From NCBI GenBank assembly GCA_934691935.1, contig CAKUTH010000001.1, positions 62,001-126,000 on the forward strand: 64,000 nucleotides of DNA, written 5' to 3'. This stretch comes from an uncultured Candidatus Melainabacteria bacterium. Its GTDB lineage: Bacteria; Cyanobacteriota; Vampirovibrionia; Gastranaerophilales; Gastranaerophilaceae. The translations under genes were made by a program, and so were the position numbers. Under the pieces are notes generated by a model. That model saw nothing but the letters and a program-made list of their open reading frames with translations. It was not told where the DNA came from and searched no databases. Of the stretch, positions 59,720 through 64,000 are shown in pieces; positions within the stretch are counted from its first letter, which is position 1, and every line of letters starts with the position of its first letter.

Positions 59720-60526
59720 ATGGTAGCAATTGGCAGAATTTTAAGAGGTGCCAGCAGGTTAGTTTTCGACCCTGAATTCACAAAAGTGGCTGAAGACACA
59801 TTACGAGCATCAAAAAAAGCTAATGGTTGGCGAAATATTCACAAACAAATTGGTGATTCTTTTATTAAAGCTGAAAAAGCTGCTATTGAAAAAAATCCAT
59901 CTTTAAGTAAAGCAATGAAAGAATCATTCACCACTTTTCCAAGTGATATAAAATCAGCTTGGAAAGGAACAACTGGCATTTTGAATAAAACCAAAGCAAT
60001 AGGTAAAACATTTTGGAATAGAATGCCATTAATCGGTGGAGCATTGATGGTCCTTTTCGAACTTCCAAATATCTTATCTGCATTCAAAGACAAAGGGCTT
60101 GTTGGAGGTTTGGTTGAGACAGCCAAATCAGGCTCAAGATTAATTGGTAGTATGGCTGGATTTGCAATCGGTCAAGCATTAATACCAATACCTGTTTTAG
60201 GAGGTTTAATCGGTGGCTTTGCAGGAGATTGGTTAGTTAGCAAAATCGTTGGCAAATCTCATTCTGAAGAAAAAGCTGAAGCTGAAGCGCAACAGCAAGC
60301 ATTATTACAACAACCATCATTACAACAACCATCTGCATACCCACAAGGTATAAATTTTGCTCAAAATCAAACAAATTTCCCTATACAAACTCCTCAGATG
60401 ACTATGACTCCGCAACAGTTAACGGCAATGTATCAACAGCTTTATGGTGGCGGGCTAACGTCACCAATGGATCAAGATTTTATGGCAATGACTTCAGGAA
60501 TCAACAAACTTAACTATCTTGGATAA
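59720..60526 (+). CDS. Glycine-zipper membrane protein 1
   Basis: I do not recognise this 268-residue protein. After a lysine-rich N-terminus it has a hydrophobic hairpin: MPLIGGALMVLFELPNILSAF (about 105-125), then a long glycine-zipper segment (LIGSMAGFAIGQALIPIPVLGGLIGGFAGDWLV, read in part, about 140-175) ending KIVGKSHSEEK. A Gln/Pro-rich region follows, and the last residues are NKLNYLG. The next gene has the same zipper, the same VGKSE continuation and a similar ending, so they are paralogues. Pore formation or a membrane-inserted effector is possible. Confidence 0.7.
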   Translation: MVAIGRILRGASRLVFDPEFTKVAEDTLRASKKANGWRNIHKQIGDSFIKAEKAAIEKNPSLSKAMKESFTTFPSDIKSAWKGTTGILNKTKAIGKTFWNRMPLIGGALMVLFELPNILSAFKDKGLVGGLVETAKSGSRLIGSMAGFAIGQALIPIPVLGGLIGGFAGDWLVSKIVGKSHSEEKAEAEAQQQALLQQPSLQQPSAYPQGINFAQNQTNFPIQTPQMTMTPQQLTAMYQQLYGGGLTSPMDQDFMAMTSGINKLNYLG

Positions 60527-60673
60527 ATAATAGAATTGACGCTTTGTTAACATTTCTTAACAAAGCGTTATTTTTGGGCAATTATTAAAAGAATGTATCG
60601 TTTATATATATACATACGGGGAAATTAAAAAAACAGTAATGGAAATTTACTGTAGAGAATTACGGGGAAAATT

Positions 60674-62020
60674 ATGTCAACACAACAACTAACATACTTT
60701 CAATTATTGAATATGTCTAGAGAAATGTACGGACTAGGTGCAATTGGAGCAGGTGCAGGACAACACGTTACTGATGATTTTGGCACATACGTCGGAGGCG
60801 GTACTGCATTTTGTGTTGGTCTACCATTAGCATTCAAAGGAGCTAAAGGCGTTATTTGGGATATGCCAAAATGGGCTATTAAAAACCACGGTAATTATGC
60901 AGAAGCCTTCAAAGCTACAAGACAAAATTGGAAAGAAATAAATTTTGGTGAAGCTGTGAAAGCTAAAAGAAATTTCTTAATAAACGGTGCAAAAGGAAAC
61001 GGCATTTTTGGTGGCATTAGAAATATGTATAATATCCAAAGACTTCAAGAATTAGAAGGTGCTATTCCTAAAGATATTAAAACTGGATTTGACAAAAGCA
61101 AGTATTATAAATTAAAACAAGCAGGAAAACTAGATGAAGCTGAAGCATATTTGAAAAAATTCAAAGAGCAAAAAACTGCAAAAATCAATAAAAATGAAAT
61201 ATATAAACCTGCAAAAGAAAAAATTGCAGAAATAAAAAATGGAATTAAAAACAAGACATTAAAAGGTAAAGATTTACAAAAAGCTGTATCTGAATTAGAT
61301 AAAACAATAGCAAAATGTGACAAAGAAGCCTTAAGTCACAACATTAAACCGACTTCAAAATTGGGTAAAATCAAAGCTGGTTTAAGCAAATACTCAGGAG
61401 CAAAAGCTGTAAATTCCGCATTAACAAAAGGAATTACAAGTAACTCTAAAGCAATAAGCGGAATGAGCAAAGCTGCCAAGGGATTTATCAAAGGCGGTGG
61501 CGCAATAACAGCAGCCGTAGAATTCGGATTTGAAGTACCTGAAATCATACAAACATTCAAAGAATGCGGTACTGGAAAAGGTATGAAACAAATCGGAAAA
61601 TCAGCAACAGTTGCAGTTGCATCAGGTGCTGGTTATGCCGCAGGTGCTGCATTAGGTGGCAAAATCGGTGCAGCAGTTGGTACTTGTATCGGTGGTCCAA
61701 TCGGTACAGTTGTCGGTGGCGCAATCGGTATTGCTTGCGGTCTTATTGGTAGCTGGATATGCGGAAAAGTTGCAAAAGAAATTGTTGGTAAATCTGAAAT
61801 TGCCAAAAAACAAGAAAAAGACGCGATGGAATTAACCAAAAGTGCATACGAAGATCCAGCAAAACAAAAAGAATTATTAGATGCATACGAACAAATGATA
61901 AACCAAAGAGATGAAATGGTTGAGGAAGGGGTTGAAGACACACCTCAAACAGCAGATGTACAAACTTCAAAATATCCAGAAGAAGAAGCTATTATGAATG
62001 AGCTGACATTTTTGGGTTAA
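60674..62020 (+). CDS. Glycine-zipper membrane protein 2
   Basis: I do not recognise this 448-residue protein. A short N-terminal glycine-rich part (LGAIGAGAGQHV, VGGGTAFCVGLPLAF) is followed by a lysine-rich helical middle (about 80-290) that may be coiled coil. Then there is a long glycine zipper near 315-365 (AAGAALGGKIGAAVGTCIGG, then VVGGAIGIACGLIGSWICG) ending EIVGKSEIAKKQ. The C-terminus is acidic and ends NELTFLG, like NKLNYLG of the neighbouring paralogue. The two genes are 147 bp apart, each with an SD. Confidence 0.7.
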   Translation: MSTQQLTYFQLLNMSREMYGLGAIGAGAGQHVTDDFGTYVGGGTAFCVGLPLAFKGAKGVIWDMPKWAIKNHGNYAEAFKATRQNWKEINFGEAVKAKRNFLINGAKGNGIFGGIRNMYNIQRLQELEGAIPKDIKTGFDKSKYYKLKQAGKLDEAEAYLKKFKEQKTAKINKNEIYKPAKEKIAEIKNGIKNKTLKGKDLQKAVSELDKTIAKCDKEALSHNIKPTSKLGKIKAGLSKYSGAKAVNSALTKGITSNSKAISGMSKAAKGFIKGGGAITAAVEFGFEVPEIIQTFKECGTGKGMKQIGKSATVAVASGAGYAAGAALGGKIGAAVGTCIGGPIGTVVGGAIGIACGLIGSWICGKVAKEIVGKSEIAKKQEKDAMELTKSAYEDPAKQKELLDAYEQMINQRDEMVEEGVEDTPQTADVQTSKYPEEEAIMNELTFLG

Positions 62021-62034
62021 ATTTAAAAATATAC

Positions 62035-62068
62035 AAAAAAGACCGCTATCAAGCGGTCTTTTTTAATA
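62035..62068. terminator. Terminator after glycine-zipper gene 2
   Basis: AAAAAAGACCGC and GCGGTCTTTTTT pair around TATCAA; it also lies at the end of the small minus-strand gene. Confidence 0.92.
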
Positions 62069-62085
62069 CTTAAAAAATACAAACC

Positions 62086-62259
62086 TTACACTGCAGGTAG
62101 ATTGAATTCTCTTTCGGATTTAAAAGTTGTGCATTCTAGAACTTTTTGCAAGAATCCTTCAATCTTCAATTCCAAAGTAGAGATTTCTTCTTTCAAAGCT
62201 CTATAGCTTTCTTCTTTTACATCTTTCAATGCATTTTCAAAAATTTCGTCATGATACAT
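62086..62259 (-). CDS. Small helical protein, 57 aa
   Basis: This gene is below the usual ORF cut-off. From an ATG at 62259 with ribosome site AAGGAG seven bases upstream, it reads MYHDEIFENALKDVKEESY, then an acidic/lysine helix with heptad-like leucines (ALKEEISTLELKIEGFLQKV), and ends FNLPAV. It has the SD, length and composition of a real small protein, probably a coiled coil. The terminator at 62035 follows its stop. Function is unknown. Confidence 0.65.
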   Translation of the reverse strand: MYHDEIFENALKDVKEESYRALKEEISTLELKIEGFLQKVLECTTFKSEREFNLPAV

Positions 62260-62418
62260 AATTTAATTCTCCTTAAACTAACTATTTACTTCACATATTC
62301 CCTTAACGGCATTTTTAAAAACAAACTTTAATAAAAATAACAATATTGTTACAAAAATTATTATTCTTACAAAAAAAATATATTTTAGAGTAGAATAAGA
62401 AAATACAGGGAGTAAAGA

Positions 62419-63255
62419 ATGGGTACTGATTTTTTAACCAGCTATGATTATTATTCAAACAGACGCGATATGGAGCTTATCTCTACAATTGTTGACGCGT
62501 TAAAGAAAATATTAGAAGAAGATAAACTTCAAGAACAACCGCTTTTTTTAAAAACTTCTGAAAATTTAATACTGAATATTGCACGCAAAGTTGTTCAAGA
62601 AAAGAAAAAAACTTTTTTAATAGGTATTACGGGTGAAAGTGCTTCGGGAAAAACTGTTTTTGTCGACAACACAATAAAAGCCTGTGTTAAAGATAAAAGA
62701 GAAGGTATTTACACAGTCATCAGATGTGATGATTATTACAAAGATACTTCTAAAGAGTTACAAGAAGCTGGAAGTTATGAAGAATTATTCAAAACTGGGT
62801 TCAGCTTTGACACACCTGATGTTATTGATTTAGATTTAATGAAAAGTCATCTAGTAGAACTCAAAAAGGGCAATCAAATCACATCGCCAAGATATGATTT
62901 CGTAACTTGTGTATCAGATCCGAATGGAGATGTCAAAAAACCTGCTAAAGTTATTTTAACAGAAGGTTTGTATGTGCTAAATGAAGGCGTTCGCGATGTT
63001 ATGGATGTAAAAGTTTACGTATACACACCGCTAGATGTTATCAAAGACAGATGGTATAAACGTGCAGAATTAAGAGGTAAAACTGGAACTGCTGCAGATT
63101 TGCAGTTTGCTGACGTAAACAAAACTGCGCAACAATATATTCGTCCTGCATATCAAATTTCTGACGCAGTTATTAATGGTATGGTTTCACAAGAATATAT
63201 TCAGGAAATTACCGATAAAATTTTTGAAACTCTACGAAAAGTAATTCAATATTAA
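62419..63255 (+). CDS. udk: Uridine kinase-like P-loop kinase
   Basis: The Walker A motif is GESASGKT (72-79), followed by the conserved CDDYYKD and FDTPDVIDLDLMKSHL, then YDFVTC and ILTEGLYVL. These fit the uridine kinase/phosphoribulokinase superfamily. A 60-residue N-terminal extension precedes the kinase. Phosphoribulokinase is unlikely without Calvin genes. It would salvage uridine or phosphorylate another nucleoside or sugar. SD is GGGAG. Confidence 0.8.
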   Translation: MGTDFLTSYDYYSNRRDMELISTIVDALKKILEEDKLQEQPLFLKTSENLILNIARKVVQEKKKTFLIGITGESASGKTVFVDNTIKACVKDKREGIYTVIRCDDYYKDTSKELQEAGSYEELFKTGFSFDTPDVIDLDLMKSHLVELKKGNQITSPRYDFVTCVSDPNGDVKKPAKVILTEGLYVLNEGVRDVMDVKVYVYTPLDVIKDRWYKRAELRGKTGTAADLQFADVNKTAQQYIRPAYQISDAVINGMVSQEYIQEITDKIFETLRKVIQY

Positions 63256-63261
63256 AATAAC

Positions 63262-63295
63262 AAATCCCCCCTTCTAAAACAGAAAGGGGGATAAT
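63262..63295. terminator. Terminator between udk and the Cys-rich gene
   Basis: ATCCCCC and GGGGGAT pair with TTCT/AGAA inside; it lies between two convergent genes. Confidence 0.85.
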
Positions 63296-63296
63296 T

Positions 63297-63653
63297 TTAA
63301 TGTATACAAGATGTACACTTTGGTGTAATTGGTTGGATATAAATCCAATTGTGTTCTGGTGTAGCAAACGCTTTTTGACAAGTTGGACAAGTTTTAATTT
63401 TTACTTTTGCACAAGCATCACATTTTTTCACCTTTGCTCTATCACAGTTTTTAAAACCTTTTACAGGGTTAAGGGTAAAACTTGAATAGTTGTTTCCGAT
63501 ACCAACATACTGCAAAGGGTTTAGATAGTAATAGAACGGGGTTTTGGTTGCGGTTTCGTCAACAGCATTTGCACATCCACATGCACTAAAAGCACTCGGA
63601 GCTGTAAACATCAAAATTCCAACAAGCACCATTAAGATAGATAGTTTTTTCAT
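63297..63653 (-). CDS. Exported small cysteine-rich protein, 118 aa
   Basis: A signal peptide (KKLSILMVLVGILMFTAPSAFSA) is followed by about 95 residues with ten cysteines: ACGCANA, NCDRAKVKKCDACAKV, KTCPTCQK and KCTSCIH. Several C-x2-C pairs suggest metal binding or disulfide staples outside the cell. I do not recognise the family. It may depend on the exported thioredoxin-like protein for folding. Confidence 0.7.
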   Translation of the reverse strand: MKKLSILMVLVGILMFTAPSAFSACGCANAVDETATKTPFYYYLNPLQYVGIGNNYSSFTLNPVKGFKNCDRAKVKKCDACAKVKIKTCPTCQKAFATPEHNWIYIQPITPKCTSCIH

Positions 63654-63762
63654 AAAAATACTCCCAATTAAGTTTACACATTTATTTTAAAACTTTATAT
63701 TCGTATTTACCATAACCAATCAGACAAGTTAGATTAAACATTTTGCCTAGAACTTTTGAATA

Positions 63763-63797
63763 AAAAAAGCGGACTCATATTGAATCCGCTTTTAAAG
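63763..63797. terminator. Terminator after the partial gene at the window end
   Basis: AAAAGCGGA and TCCGCTTTT pair around CTCATATTGAA; A and T flanks suit both strands. Confidence 0.85.
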
Positions 63798-63812
63798 GTT
63801 TTAATAAATAAC

Positions 63813-64000
63813 TTATTTTGCGATAGAAGCATCATCTAACAAAATAACGTAAATATTTTCACCAGCTTTAGCGTGGTATTTAAGACCAGGAGTAACCAAG
63901 CCTGTAACCAAACCAACTGCAGCGCCTACAGGAGCACCAATAGCAACACCTGTACCAATTTTTTGTGGGCTTGGAATAAACGCAAAGCCAACACCTGCGC
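63813..64000 (-). CDS. C-terminal part of a hydrophobic glycine-rich protein
   Basis: The last 61 residues of a minus-strand gene that continues beyond the window. They read AGVGFAFIPSPQKIGTGVAI, then a Gly/Ala/Val zipper (GAPVGAAVGLVTGLVTPGLK) and a beta-like end (AGENIYVILLDDASIAK). The end resembles outer-surface or secreted proteins with a final beta strand, but no family can be named. Confidence 0.6.
   Translation of the reverse strand, partial: AGVGFAFIPSPQKIGTGVAIGAPVGAAVGLVTGLVTPGLKYHAKAGENIYVILLDDASIAK

Noticed and set aside
62419..63255. Phosphoribulokinase
   Set aside because: The sequence fits uridine kinase equally or better and no Calvin-cycle gene is present.

Overview
The window is AT-rich and reads like a chromosome segment of a non-photosynthetic relative of Cyanobacteria, most likely Gastranaerophilales (Vampirovibrionia, 'Melainabacteria'). 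The evidence is mixed. The ATP synthase cluster runs a-c-b'-b-delta-alpha-gamma, with paired b subunits and no beta/epsilon, as in cyanobacteria. There are prepilin-like proteins with an FTLAEVLITLGIIG signature, a Ski2-like DSHCT helicase, a full-length NifU with NifS, and a biotin-dependent Na+-pump decarboxylase. Many proteins resemble nothing I know from other phyla. No photosynthesis gene, rRNA, tRNA, CRISPR array or transposase gene was found. The taxonomic call is an inference.

Layout. 1-2.8 kb: end of a sugar ABC permease, a phosphohexomutase, a small HTH regulator and a prepilin. 3.0-5.9 kb: the tail of the spc ribosomal operon (rpsE-rpmD-rplO-secY), with repeat-filled spacers. 6.1-10.4 kb: a PilZ protein, a PLP enzyme, a LeuC-like dehydratase and an ECF sigma/anti-sigma pair. 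10.3-12.8 kb: two unknown proteins and glgC. 12.9-17.5 kb: birA-oadG-oadA-oadB (minus strand) and an HTH regulator. 17.7-23.4 kb: an unknown gene and the ATP synthase operon. 23.4-26.7 kb: two large tandem paralogues of unknown function. 26.9-37.8 kb: housekeeping genes (cca, rsmE, folE2, a group-2 sigma factor, rpsU, a SNF2 helicase, gpmI). 38-41.4 kb: a prepilin gene behind a 12-G tract, yjbQ, a degenerate amidohydrolase and a 570-bp gene-free element with terminal inverted repeats. 41.5-52.6 kb: obgE, tsaD, a kinase-like protein, gshB, an MBL hydrolase, ribD, dnaX, an S66 carboxypeptidase and nifUS. 52.7-64 kb: a secreted repeat protein, the Ski2 helicase, serS, an isocitrate dehydrogenase, two glycine-zipper proteins, a uridine kinase-like gene, small unknowns and the end of a further hydrophobic protein.

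Genes that work together: biotin ligase is co-transcribed with the biotin-dependent Na+ decarboxylase it should modify. The nearby ATP synthase c subunit lacks the usual Na+ ligands, so the Na+ gradient probably drives other processes. NifU/NifS form an Fe-S assembly pair, and the ECF sigma/anti-sigma genes form a stress module whose Shine-Dalgarno sits inside a hairpin.

The most striking signals are: (1) a poly-G tract that would switch a prepilin reading frame on or off; (2) a structured 570-bp element with terminal inverted repeats; (3) seven genes whose -10 box lies 5-8 nt from the start codon, suggesting leaderless mRNAs; (4) a lineage-type N-terminal F-x-G motif on unrelated unknown proteins, one of them kinase-like; and (5) several families of dispersed and octamer-type repeats, some lying inside conserved operons.
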